Source: Ophiothrix spiculata
Lineage: Eukaryota > Echinodermata > Ophiuroidea > Amphilepidida > Ophiotrichidae
DNA length: 32,915 nt
Assembly: GCA_000969725.1 (NCBI GenBank)
Contig: JXSR01S011711.1
Strand: one strand, 5' to 3'
Shown here: positions 10,146-20,719 of the stretch, in pieces
Layout of the letters: each line of letters begins with the position of its first letter
Position numbering within the stretch: the first letter of the stretch is position 1
Translations under genes and position numbers: made by a program
The notes under the pieces: model-generated
Databases searched by the model: none
What the model was told of the DNA's origin: nothing
What the model saw: the letters and a program-made list of their open reading frames with translations, nothing else

Positions 10146-10332
10146 AGATACAACCTTGTAGTATGGGAAAGAATTGAAATGAAATTGGATATTTAATTGC
10201 AGTATCTACTCTGTTTAATATTTTCACCAATGGTCCTGTGTTTTTACTTTGCAACGTAATTGATTTTTGGTGGTCAATGCACCATGCAGTTTAGTTTTAA
10301 AATGAAGCCTACAACAACTACCTGCGATCTAT

Positions 10333-10630
10333 TACCTTATTCATTCCAATAACCGCCCATGCTTCAATAAGCGCCCACCAAAGTTTCTTGGGTGAAACTT
10401 GGTACCAATAAGTTGCACTCAAAGAGTTCCTACCATGCATTTGAGGTGATAAACTCCAACAAAATATATCTTTATGTTCATTTTGTTGATGTTTTGTGGT
10501 ATTAAGGGCAATTTCTTGCTTTGAAAATGGTTGTGTATACTTAGAATTTATCCAATCAGTTTCAAAAATAGCCGCCCATGCCAAATGACTTTGTTAAGGG
10601 CCCAGGGCGGTTATTGGAATGAATACGGTA
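10333..10630. mobile_element. MITE with 26-bp termini
   Basis: The left end TACCTTATTCATTCCAATAA and the inverted right end TACCGTATTCATTCCAATAA match and continue into CCGCCC. TCTAT occurs immediately outside both ends (10328-10332 and 10631-10635), so a 5-bp duplication is possible. If the outer TA is instead counted as target, a TA-type insertion also fits. No transposase is encoded. Confidence 0.72.
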
Positions 10631-11112
10631 TCTATAAATAATACATCTATTTAAAAGTAACATTTTATGCCGATATCATGTTTTCTGACTTGTTATCAAG
10701 TGCAATAATCTTTTGTATGTTTGTTTCCAAATAACTGTTTGTATGCAATTTCACTTTGTTGAGGTGTATCCATAAGGTATATCTAGGCTATAGGTCTGTA
10801 GGGTTCTTATGCATACAAACCTATATTACATTTTTATTAAACAAAATGTAAGTCATTAAATTTCCTAAAAATCCTGAATGCCTTAATGCAACAATTGCAT
10901 ATGAACAAGCATGTTGTGAAAGGCGATCTTCTCGGGTGGCAGTGGAACCACCAATCAACATGCATGCATTTTCGTCATCGTTTAATTTGACACCAAGCTC
11001 TTGGATTATGCACACTGCAGAAATGGTTTGTAGGAAATTTATTGACTTCAGCAGCAGCTTTAAGCATGTGAAATTATGATCAAGTCACAGAGTAACCTTG
11101 GTTTTGGTGGTA

Positions 11113-11286
11113 CAGTGGAACCTCGTTAATAAGAGCTCTGATAATACAAAAATCCTGATAATACGAGTTGATTTTGAAGTCTCAAGAGTCACTTTTAGAT
11201 GTTAAATCAAATGGATAGTACAAGCTCCTGATAATGCAAGCTAAATTTTACGGTCCTGAAAACCTTGTATTAACAAGATTCCACTG
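11113..11286. mobile_element. pogo/Tigger-like MITE, TA target duplication
   Basis: This 174-bp element begins CAGTGGAACCTCGTTAATA and ends with the inverse of CAGTGGAATCTTGTTAATA (17 of 19 positions match). TA lies directly outside both ends (11111-11112 and 11287-11288). This CAGTGGAACCTCGTTA-type terminus with a TA target is characteristic of pogo/Tigger-like MITEs. GATAATAC/GATAATGC words recur internally. It encodes no protein. Confidence 0.82.
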
Positions 11287-11374
11287 TACTTGGCATTGTG
11301 TAAAGAATGGTCATACGTTTCTATTTGTACGTCTTTGTAAAGGGGCTGTTCCAATGAATTTGAAGAAATCTGAT

Positions 11375-12824
11375 ACACTCCTGGTCAAAACTGTTTGCGC
11401 AGCTGTTACATCAGACATAATTGCCTTGTTTATATCAAATTATCCATTATTTTCGTGAAAATCCTTTTCGTGTTCATGCTTTATTTATGTAACATTAATA
11501 AATCAAACTCTTTTGCGATTTTTGACCTTCTGTAACCACTGAAATTTATAATTTTCTAAACCATGTTTATCTCCACACGTAAAATTCCCATAGAGCTGAA
11601 CCTACTCAATTATTCGTAAGCTATTTTCCCCATGTAAAGCTATAGGAGATTTTTGCGTCTTTTAGATGTGGATTTTACACAAATGCGCAGTAATTTAATT
11701 AGACTTATTGTTTATGCGCAAATGAAAGGAATTGGTTCTGTATATAATTAAATGTTTAAAAAGCATGAAAAAGATTATATTTAAAGCTATATCTAGCTGT
11801 TGTTTCTGTTTGTTTCGGAAGCAAAACTTTGTTTTAAAGAAGATGCATAAATAAATTACCGGGAACCATTGAATTAAAGGCACTCTTTAAACATTTCTAA
11901 GATGTGATCACGGAATGGTGTGATGGACATGCAGGTAACGATTCTTTCTTTTATAATGTCAATACCATAATAAAAATGACTGCACAAAATTATTTGATGA
12001 TCATTTTTAAATTTTAAAACAGAATCAGTTAAAATTATTTTAAAGAAGGTTCAACAACGCATTCCCCCTGATCAATTTCAAAGGTTTGTGACTTTATTAT
12101 GTAGAAATCATTGAAGTAAACTTTTGTATGCTCTAGGGCTCTATGATGTTCGTAGGTCAAGTTGGAATGAGAGCTTGGTTACTCTGTGCCTTGGTCATTC
12201 GCACTTGCTTGGTCATGCCCATGCATGTCTCAGTAACCAACAATACATTCGAGTAATATCAAGTAGATGACCTTCATACCAATAATAGTCATGGTGGTAG
12301 ACATACCTTTTGCTGTCTTCAGTGAACAATAAGAGGCCCTTTAAAATTTTTGGCTGATACTTACTGATTCGTTAACTATGTATTTACCAAAATCGAACCT
12401 TGAAATAACAAAGCGATTATAACAAATTGAGTCCTTTAACTATCATGGTATTGGCACAAATTAGTAGTCTTGAATTTCTGGAACCAATTCCTTTCATTTG
12501 CGCATAAACAAAACATCTAAATAAATTACTGGGCATTTGTGTAAATTTCTACGTCTAAAAGCTTTACACGGAGTAAAATAGCTTATGAATAATTAAGTAG
12601 GTTCAGCTCTATGGGAATATTACGTGCGGTTTTGACATGGTTTAGAAAATTATAAATTTCAGTGGTTTCGGAAGGTCAAAAATCGCAAGAGTTTGATTTA
12701 TTAATTTTTGATAAGTATAGCATGTACACGAACAGTATTTCAGCGAAAATATTGGATAATTTGATATAAACAAGGCGATTATGTCTGATGTAACAGCTGC
12801 GCAAACAGTTTTGACCGGGAGTGT
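11375..12824. mobile_element. Foldback-type element with arms of about 350 bp
   Basis: The left arm (11375 to about 11744) and right arm (about 12478 to 12824) are inverted copies of high similarity. They share ACACTCC at the very ends, then GGTCAAAACTG, TTTGCGCAGCTGTTACATCA, CTGAAATTTATAATTTTCTA, CCCATAGAGCTGAACCTACT and GCAAATGAAAGGAATTGGTT at the inner edges. About 730 bp of noncoding sequence separates the arms. No target duplication is visible. It resembles a long-TIR non-autonomous DNA transposon; the superfamily is not determinable here. Confidence 0.82.
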
Positions 12825-13020
12825 GTTATAGTGCGAGACTCATCCTGCATGACTAACATAAATAAACAAACACTTGCAGCTTCAATTGTTGTGAAATAAT
12901 ATTTATTTATCAGAAAATAAAACAAAACATAAAAATATCGTAACATGTGATTTTATTCATCAAACCTTATGTTCCTTAAAAACGACCCCAAACACAATTA
13001 GCATGTACTCAAAATAAAAC

Positions 13021-13425
13021 TTGACCCAAAGCTTACGCATATATTGAAAATGGCATCTAAAATGATAACAAAAATGGGATAATTTCATATCAAGTGCGTT
13101 GAAGCATTTACACCCTTCATATCCAAAATAATCCACATGAAAGAGCTTATAGTCACAAAAAACTTTTGTCCTTCACTAACCGTTTCAAATTTAGTAGTGG
13201 TTTCCATTGCAAAATGACTGCCAGAATATTTTTTCTCACCTCAAAATATATTGCAGTGACTTCAAAAGTTCCAAATATTAAAGGATATGCGAGGAAATTA
13301 TTTGTTTAATTATCAAAAAGAAAATCAATTGTTTCAAAGTAGTAACTCAATTTGTATTATTTCAATCTAAAGATGGCACACAAGATGATTACTAAAGAAG
13401 CCATTTTCATAAAATTTGCTGACAA
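13021..13425 (-). repeat. Dispersed repeat, inverted partner of 18695-19100
   Basis: Read on the minus strand, this block aligns with 18695-19100. Shared stretches include AAATGGCTTCTTT, TGCCATCTT, TTAGATTGAAA, the CACNGCAATA block, and TGAGAAAAAA followed by CTGGCAG or TTGGCAG. Both copies have GCCATTTT/GCCATCTT words at regular intervals. The ends were not resolved, so the element type is unknown; noncoding. Confidence 0.65.
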
Positions 13426-14543
13426 ATGACCCGCATAACCAATCACACCTTCGCTCATAAATCTCTCCTCTGATGACTTGTGATATAAAGATCAAATTGG
13501 TGGATAGTTCAAAGTGTGAATTAGTTGTTTGTCACTATACAACATTTTTAACACAATTGTCAGCAAATTAATTCATTGTTAGGCAGAAATGTTTACACTA
13601 TTAAAATTGGGTAAGAATACATGCATGCAATTATCAAACCAATAGATATTTATTTTTCAATTCTTTTGACATATTTTCAATACACCATTTAACAGACGCG
13701 CACTTATTTCTGGTATATTTCTTTAGACAATACAATACATCCAGTTCCTTCAAATAGAGCTAATTCAAAATCAACAATAGAAGAAATGATAGTTCATCAG
13801 TATGACACCAGTGCACTGAGAATCCCAAACAGGCAGAACATAATGCATTCATCATTCAAGCAACATTCAATATGACTCATGCACAAAATCTGCAGATTAT
13901 CAAGACCCTGAAGAAAATATATCCAAACTTGCATCAAGAGATCACCTTCTTGCGGAGCATCAAATCTCCTCTCGGAATGGTGGAAGGTCATCAGCGCATT
14001 CCAAAAACACTGCCATCAATCCATGGATACAATCGTAGTTGCTGTCATAAGTTCACTAGAAACGTAGTCTGTCTTAACATTACAGAAAAGATGCAATTAA
14101 CTTTAACAGCTACGCTAATAAACACATACAAGGAAAACAGAAGTATCATATTTAACCCAAATTACATTTTCGACAACAAAACGGAATAAATCTATGTAAC
14201 TCATGCTGGTACTTAATTTATATAACACAAGGTACATCATTCTTTGAATGTAACAGGTAGCAGAGAGTACTTGAAGTAAAGTTGTAATCAGGCATGACAA
14301 TATTAGCTTTTCAGCTGATTTTATTTTTGGAATACTTTAGCTTTTTGTTAAATCAGTCTATTGCACATTTTGACCCTTTCAGCAGTCAATTTTCATGCCC
14401 GTTTCTTTGGAAACATTATCATCCATATAGTATGAGCTGAGACTAATTAGTCTCAGGCATGAGCAAGGAATATATATGTTGCAGAGTAATAGAGATGCAG
14501 AGAAATCTTGATCTTACAGTGAAATTTCCCTTTACACCTTTAA
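13426..14543. other. Intergenic, no supported gene
   Basis: This stretch includes a 105-codon ORF at 13872-14189 and overlapping antisense ORFs. None has splice sites, a recognisable domain or a family resemblance, so I do not call a gene. No complete repeat was identified. Confidence 0.35.
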
Positions 14544-14934
14544 AGACGATCGCGGTGTTAATTTCACCAACACGTGGCAGCGTTACAGAATTAGTTGGTC
14601 AGTGGCAGGAATATTTTGACAAAACGCGCGTGTGGTATCTAAGCGTAAGATTTGCGCCAAATACGCAAAACGCACACTAGTTTTTGACGCATTGTCTTCC
14701 TGGTAAGCACCGAAAATGGCGCGAAATAGTAACGAGTAACTATGAGTGCTCCCGAGCCAACGGGCCTTCGTGATAAAACTTTTTACGTGTGATTTCCTAT
14801 ACCACAAAATGCTGATTTTTCAAATATTTGCTGCCCCAATTTTTATTGCTGAATTTTAAAGTTAAGACTCTTATCTATTTAATAACAAAAAATAAACAAA
14901 ATCTACAGGTAGGAACTTATCACCGCGATCGTTC
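14544..14934. mobile_element. TTAA-flanked non-autonomous element (Kolobok- or piggyBac-like)
   Basis: Inverted ends AGACGATCGCGGTG and (from the right) GAACGATCGCGGTG are each preceded by TTAA, at 14540-14543 and 14935-14938. A TTAA target is shared by the piggyBac and Kolobok superfamilies. Ends starting with two purines fit Kolobok better, but this is inference. The interior is noncoding. Confidence 0.65.
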
Positions 14935-15229
14935 TTAAAGACTTAAAATCTCCCTTTAGATACAGATTGTACAGTAATAAATAAAATAATAAATACAGGG
15001 TATTTATATGTGCTATGCCTCGAGTCCTGATTTGTATTTCCACACGACCTCAGCACATGATACAGGTGTTCACTGACCACTGTGGCTCAAGTACATGACT
15101 TTCCACTCTAAAGCAAATTCCAGATCCTGTACGTAGCAACCTCTTAGGGCATTGACCTTTGTTCAGCCCACAAAATTAAACCCATGCAACCAGGACCAAA
15201 TTGTGAACAGGTTTCTCCAACACCGTAAG

Positions 15230-15300
15230 CAGTTAGTTTCTTGTCCAAGGAAATTGAAAGCTAACTCAACTGAAGCATCCCAGGGTTTAAACTCACGACC
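15230..15300 (-). repeat. Fragment of tRNA-derived SINE (second copy at 17255)
   Basis: On the minus strand, GAGTTTAAACCC (box-B-like) is followed about 26 nt later by AATTTCCTTGGACAAGAAAC. The + strand copy at 17255 has the same order and spacing: GGTTTAACCC, then TTTCCTTGGGAAAGAAAA. Agreement in spacing supports a shared SINE family. No good box A is seen here, so the head is missing or diverged, and the copy abuts LINE sequence at 15303. Confidence 0.4.
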
Positions 15301-15302
15301 TA

Positions 15303-15632
15303 AAGAAAATGAGACGTGATAAAGCACCAGGTTGTGATGAGTTGATAAACAAATCTGGAGGTGTGAGTGTTAGGCATAAACTGTGAAACCCAATTTGGAA
15401 GGACAAGACCCGGCAGCAAGATTGGACAAGATCAGTTTTCTTGCCCCTATCCAAGGAATGTGACACACAGGGTATGTAAAAATAACAGACCTGCATCATT
15501 GTCAAAAGGATAAGACAACACATGGCATTCCTATTGAGCAGGCAGGTTTGTGGAAGAAAGGGACACAAGGGACCAAATATAACGAGCATAATCCAGAAAG
15601 CTACCGTATGTCCCAGTCTACATGTGCTTTAT
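15303..15632 (+). pseudogene. LINE reverse transcriptase fragment (5' part)
   Basis: Conceptual translation gives DKAPGCDEL, NPIWKDKTRQQDWTRSVFLP and, after a frame change, IEQAGLWKKGTQGT. These match the KAPGPDG, W..G..P.DW..S.F.P and EQAGFR.GRGT.D blocks before the catalytic core of LINE reverse transcriptases of the RTE/L1-like kind. In-frame stops (after RHKL and after CDTQGM) and at least one frameshift show it is dead. The sequence breaks off near 15632, just where CFIDYSKAFD would be expected, and resumes near 16536 after an insertion. Confidence 0.7.
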
Positions 15633-15718
15633 AAGATTGTCTGGGGATTGTCTAGGATCCGTATGTAGTGCAACTTTTGTAATGATTAATGTATAACATT
15701 CCAAGCCCTGAAGCACAC

Positions 15719-16001
15719 CTTGGCGTCCAAAGACATTCGCTCGGCCGAGTGACATTCGCTCTAAAACGGAAAGTGAATGTCGCTTTCATTGCACAAACAT
15801 TTCAATCGATGAAAGCGAATGTCACTCGCGCATATTGTAGTGCTATGATTATTGAATAAACAACCCATGAATATTCGGAGTGATCTTCGCTCCAATTCAA
15901 TCTGAAGTGTAGCGTATGTCGTGAATTTTGTCAAGCGAATGTCGCTTCCTATTGGAGCTAAGTTTTCTGTGTAGGGTGACTGAATGTCTTTGGACACCAA
16001 G
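15719..16001. mobile_element. MITE with CTTGGCGTCCAAAGACATTC termini
   Basis: The 20-bp terminal inverted repeats match at 19 positions (CTTGGCGTCCAAAGACATTC against CTTGGTGTCCAAAGACATTC from the right). Inside, the word GACATTCGC or its inverse GCGAATGTC recurs at about 15732, 15751, 15774, 15805 and 15938, giving many alternative stems. The element sits within a LINE fragment. No clean target duplication was found. Confidence 0.75.
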
Positions 16002-16330
16002 CCTTACTGTCCCCTTAGATAGCAATCTCTTGCTTAAGACTCACATAAGCAACATATGTCGCAGTGGTTGGGCTTTTATCTATTAGCTTGGCAGGATTAC
16101 TTGGCCTCCCTGACAACAATCTGCAAAGACCTACAGAACGCTTCAGTCCATCTTGTCACATTGTGACTAAACGCAGAGATCACATCACTCCAGTGTTCCA
16201 TCTAAAGTCTCTTTCGGATTCCCTTTGCAACATCCAAGAACAACTTTCTATGGACAAAGACCATTTGCCTTTTCTGGACCCAAACTTGCCATCTATAATC
16301 AGGAATGCTGCTCCAGCAATGACTACTGGT
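16002..16330 (+). pseudogene. CR1/L2-like LINE 3' reverse transcriptase fragment
   Basis: The translation contains LDSNLLLKTHISNICRSGWA, then LLGLPDNNLQR and TKRRDHITPV. These correspond to the conserved C-terminal blocks of CR1/L2-type LINE proteins (LD..L....HI..IC, YGLP...L..LQ..QN and T....HITP). The usual AFI.SRLDYCNSLL region is missing, so there is an internal deletion as well as frame changes. The unit is nested in the other LINE fragment and is itself next to, or split by, the MITE at 15719-16001. Confidence 0.6.
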
Positions 16331-16535
16331 CAATCCAAATATTATACTTGAGGACTATTGTGACTGCATGTGAAATTACCTGATTTTTGTTTGCTCTTGT
16401 CTATTTTTGTATGTGCAGTTTTAAGAATTTGTATTTGTATGAATTGTACAGCTATGGCTTTCTTGTATACAATACACAGTGCTCAGGAACTTCTTTGTTA
16501 TGAGTGCTCGAACATCTCTCATTTATTATTATTAT

Positions 16536-17110
16536 TATTTATTGACTACTCATAAAGCATTTGACACAGTTCAACACTGTAAACTGTGGGATATTTTTGT
16601 ATATGGATGGGCTTTCCAAAACATGTGGTTGGGCTGCTACAATCACTATACAGTGATCGAAAGTCTGCGGTAACAACTGCTTGTGGTGTGAGCATGTGGT
16701 TCAATATTGGGCAAGGGGTACAGCAAGGATGCACATCATCCCCTCATTTGTTTTTATGCTAATATAGAGTCCATCATGCACTTAGTCTCAAGAACTGCTA
16801 CAGCAGAATATCACTTGGATGTTGAAAGATTGGTAAGTTATGATGTGCCGATGTTATCACCTTCAAGGATAGCACTATATAGGCCCAAAATATAATGGGA
16901 CATAAAACATGCAAGAAATACAACAAAATTCAGAATTTGGTGAGGCTGGGTGCAGATATGCAGCCCAGCATTAAGCTTGACCACCTTATCAGTAGGAAGT
17001 GCAAAAGATCTGGAAGATTGAGAGAGTAAAGACAGAAAGTGAAAATTATGGTCTCTACCTAAATGTTAGCAAAATAAAAGTGATGATCATCCATCAGCAT
17101 AGAGGGAGAC
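16536..17110 (+). pseudogene. LINE reverse transcriptase fragment (catalytic part)
   Basis: FIDYS followed, after a frame change, by KAFDTVQHCKLW is the first catalytic block of LINE reverse transcriptase (FIDYSKAFDTV.H..LW). Further on come FNIGQGVQQGCTSS and an IESIMH-like segment in another frame. These correspond to the GKGVRQGC..SP.LF block and the downstream region. Near 17030-17090, ENYGLYLNVSKIKVMIIHQH matches the E..GL.LN..KTK.M motif. It continues the fragment at 15303-15632. Frameshifts and stops show it is inactive. Confidence 0.72.
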
Positions 17111-17254
17111 AAAGACTGAGATGGGCAGATGTCCACATACAGTTGCTACAACAGAGCCAAAGATCAATATGAGTGGAAAGGCTTCATCAAAAAGGTCACA
17201 ATTACTCAGACATAAGTAGAACGACAACAACCAGCTGAACATATCCATTGCAGC

Positions 17255-17460
17255 AAGGTTAGCGTGGCTGAGCAAACAGAGTGTAGGTTTTATAGCACGG
17301 GAGTCTCAGGTTTAACCCGGTAGGCCACATCTAATTGTTTCCTTGGGAAAGAAAATTTATTTTAATTAGTAGGCCTAATTGGTTTAGAAGTAACTTTAAA
17401 CTGTTTGTCCATTGTTGGTGCAAATGCTCCACAGTGCACACCTGGTAAGCCATTGTAACA
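17255..17460 (+). repeat. tRNA-derived SINE-like repeat
   Basis: TTAGCGTGGCTGAGC resembles a pol III box A. About 50 nt later AGGTTTAACCCGG resembles box B, and TTTCCTTGGGAAAGAAAA follows after a further 26 nt. The same box B and core arrangement occurs on the opposite strand near 15230-15300. The 3' end is not resolved. It immediately follows the LINE fragment. Confidence 0.42.
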
Positions 17461-18694
17461 TAGCCATTATTACTATTAATATATCATAAATTTGGGTTGA
17501 GATGCAAATGTCGGTGGATTTACACCTACTCTAAAGGCCCAATTAATAAAAGTCAAGAGCTTTACTTCTTGACAGCATGTACTTCATCATACCGCTGGGA
17601 GGGGCTCTCATCACTTCACAGAAAGTTTGTTACCTCCCTCTGAAGAATGCAGATACCCATTTGACACCTGGGTCCAGATAAGCAGGTTCTAAATTTCAAC
17701 TATCAATGCTTGATAATTGTGAGTCAGGTACATTTTTCTAATTGCCAATACAGTTCTCAGTAGTAATGCATGCAGGAGCTGTAACAATTATGATTTACAG
17801 CTTGGCTTTTAAGGTTACCACTGTTACAAAGAAAAAGGTTACTGACCAAGCAAAATTTGTATTTTATGCACCCAAAGTACACCTGTTATGTAGTATATGA
17901 CAGTAACATGATAGACAAGGCGATGTCTGTATATTGAGCGTATAGGCTTAAATCATGTTAATATTAACATACATGTTTCCTTTTCTCTGAAAGTTGATTC
18001 ACATGGTGTTTGCAGATGTAATTGCGTCTTTGTACCATTTTCAAACCTCTCTTACCAATTACACTCAGGGAATGATGAACCCTGTGAAATACAAATACCA
18101 GCTTGAGTTACATAGATTTTACCAAATTGTTGCAGAAAATGCAAATGGGTTAAACATGATACTTACGGTTTCCTTTGAACCCATTGATCGGCACTGGCTG
18201 TTGATGTTGATTCCAGTTCTTTAAGTGACACTAGACAGTTAAGTTCCTAGCAAACCTTTTACAGCACCCTGATGGTATCCAAGGATTAACAACGGTCCCT
18301 CTGGAGTGCATTGGCAATCATCCACCATGCCGACAGTCGATTCATGCTCTGCAAGACAGCAATCCACAAAGATATCCAGTTTGGACATGCGCTCAACAAG
18401 GTTTGTAACACCACAAATGATGTGAATGGCCATACTGAAAGTTGATTGAATGAAGAATACAAATGTTAAGCTCGATCAGGATCTTTGGTGCACAGGTGTC
18501 TACTTCTTTGCTATCATCTCTTCTCATTGATGACTTCTAACTTGCTCTACTTAAAGGAAACCAGATGTAAAGAATTCGGAAACAAACAAGCAAAAATATA
18601 TTTTAGAACATTTTGAAAAATTGAAGTCCAACTTGGTTTGATAATTGTACATGTATATTTTTCTTACACTATTTCAGTTGTTTCAACATCATCC
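17461..18694. other. Intergenic, no supported gene
   Basis: No repeat structure is evident here. Short ORFs at 17994-18224 (+) and 18239-18433 (-) are of unknown value. The latter has an acceptor-like sequence (CAATCAACTTTCAG) just upstream, but no partner exon was found. Confidence 0.35.
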
Positions 18695-19100
18695 GCTGTA
18701 ACGATGATTTTCATGGAAATGGCTTCTTTGGTAGCCATCTTCGATGCCATCTTAGATTGAAAAATACAAATGGAGTTACTTTTGAACAATTACATTTCTT
18801 TTGATAAACAAACAGAATTTCATTACATCTCCTGTATTAGGTACTTTGTATGTCACAGCAATACATATTTCAGATGAGAAAAAAATATTTTGGCAGCCAT
18901 TTTGGACACCACTTTAAATCTGAAACAAGTGAATGACAATTTAATGACAAATATTTTGTTGTGACCTTATAAACTATTTCTTGTGGATTATTTTGGGTAT
19001 GAAGTGATTTAAATGCTACATTAACACATTTGAATCAAAATATCCTATTTTAGAAGACCATCTTGAATGCCATTTTGAAAATCTGTCAAAGCTTAGAGTC
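18695..19100 (+). repeat. Dispersed repeat, inverted partner of 13021-13425
   Basis: This copy carries the same ordered blocks as 13021-13425 read on the other strand: AAATGGCTTCTTTGGTAGCC, GCCATCTTAGATTGAAAAAT, GTCACAGCAATACATATTTC, TTTTGGCAGCCATTTTGG and AATGCCATTTTGAAAATCTG. No coding capacity or clear ends were seen. The two copies form an inverted pair about 5.3 kb apart. Confidence 0.65.
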
Positions 19101-19644
19101 CGGTTTTACTTATAGATACATACTGATTGTGATTTGGAGTCGTCAAATTAAGGAACCTCAACAAGTTTTTTTGGTTCGATCCAAATGATTGACACATACA
19201 ACGATTTTCAACATTATGTTTTAGGTCACTGACATTATGGCAATAAGTTACAAATTTGTTAATAAAAGTTAAGGGATTAAGCATTATTTATGCCAGACAA
19301 TAGGCCTTTTTGGACTATTGTTTTTCATGATCCCTATTCCCCTAACCCTATTTTTTACACACACACAAATGTTCCCCTTCTCCCTAAACACTAACAAATA
19401 AAAACAAAATCATACCTTTTGTCCTTGTCTTTGCATGCCACATGAAGATTGAAAACAATTTTGTGACCCTTCATGCAGTTTCTTCACCCCAGCATAAATA
19501 ATGATCTAACCCTTGAAGCCTATGATATACTAGCATGATGCAGCTAGCATCTCACTTGTTGCTATAAATGTAAACGTTTAAGTTGAAAATATTTTACTAG
19601 CGCAAGGGTTCTCAACTACATTTTACAAAGGGTCAAACAAATGT

Positions 19645-20060
19645 GGGCTGCTCTGGCAAAATGAGAGGAAAGTTGCAAATCTACATTAAATGGCATCTAA
19701 AGTTAAGATAGGGTGAAAAAGTCAAATTTCATTTTTGACATAAAACGCCTTCATGCATGAGTGTTTACCTATAATATACATAAAGTTTTGAAGGTCAACT
19801 TGGCAGGGAAGTGCAATTATTCATGGTTAATGTTGCTATTACAGACTGTAGTAATCAGTATCTTTGAAATCGATTTGCAGCTAATTTTTAGTGCAATATA
19901 CACAGTTGACTGCTTTTGATTTCGATCTCTAAATGAAGAATGGAGAAAGAAAGTGTGACATGTTATATATCATTCAAAAGCTGAGAATATAGAGAATTAG
20001 AATATGTCATAAACTCAATTTTGAAATTTGCAGCTTTCTTCTCATTTTGCTAGAGCATCC
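19645..20060. mobile_element. Inverted-repeat element, poorly bounded
   Basis: Arms at 19645-19680 and 20026-20059 are inverted copies (TGCTCTGGCAAAATGAGAGG against TGCTCTAGCAAAATGAGAAG, then AAAG.TGCAAAT). The true ends may lie further out, since GCAAGGGTTCTCAACTAC near 19602 resembles hAT-like termini, but I could not pair it. It is noncoding. Confidence 0.5.
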
Positions 20061-20317
20061 CTCAAACAATAAAATTGTATGGTAGAAGTGTATTTCTTTG
20101 TTTTCTGAGAGACTCAAAGGGCGCATCAGTACTTGTCAAAGCTTGGTGAAAAGCACTGAACTAGCCACTAGGTTAGCATCTTTGTAGTGCCCCAAATCAA
20201 ACCTAGCTGGATCTTGCTAGAGTATGTCATGGGCTATATACCTTTCATTGTTAGAGTACACTTAGACACTATTCTTAGTCACCGAGTGCGACCTTACTTC
20301 CTAATAAGGATTTTTGT

Positions 20318-20615
20318 CCATCCATTATGAGACGATAGATGACAGTGTGTTCAGCAAGAAACGCAGTGGAGCCGCGCGTTCAAGTCACGGCGCGATGCAG
20401 GTATATGCACACATCCGGCGCGAACAGCTTTACTTGGTTTGGATTATTTCATGTTTGAATAGGGGTGTACGTTTTTCCAATGATAATGTTTATAGTTTTT
20501 GGCAATAATTTACATCGTTATTGGTTTATAAATGACTCAAATTTGTGACTAAGAATGAGAATAAAAGATAGCGATTCATTGTTTTGCCTGTCATCTATCG
20601 TCTCATAATGGATGG
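20318..20615. mobile_element. Inverted-repeat element with perfect 28-bp ends
   Basis: Bases 20318-20345 and 20588-20615 are perfect inverted copies of a 28-bp sequence starting CCATCCATTATGAGACGATA. The 240-bp centre includes a GC-rich stretch near 20360-20425. A third copy of the same 28-mer lies at 20683-20710, so the right end of this element is also the left arm of the palindrome at 20579-20719. Confidence 0.7.
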
Positions 20616-20719
20616 GCGTACATTATTTTTTCTTAATGTGCACCCCCCTGCGGGGGCACCCATTACTTAAAATAATGTACGCCCATCCATTATGAGACGA
20701 TAGATGACAGGCAAAACAA
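20579..20719. repeat. Perfect 51-bp-arm palindrome
   Basis: Arms at 20579-20629 and 20669-20719 are identical in inverted orientation over 51 bp. They contain TTGTTTTGCCTGTCATCTAT and GGATGGGCGTACATTATTTT. The 39-bp spacer itself holds a small palindrome (GCACCCCCCTGCGGGGGCA-like). Lack of mismatches implies a recent origin or gene conversion. It could form a cruciform or hairpin. Confidence 0.85.

Noticed and set aside
13872-14189. 105-codon + strand ORF in intergenic sequence
   Set aside because: No domain, no splice sites, no family resemblance, and similar-length ORFs overlap it on the other strand.
14583-14807. Minus-strand ORF overlapping 14544-14934
   Set aside because: It lies within the TTAA-flanked non-autonomous element and shows no transposase motif.
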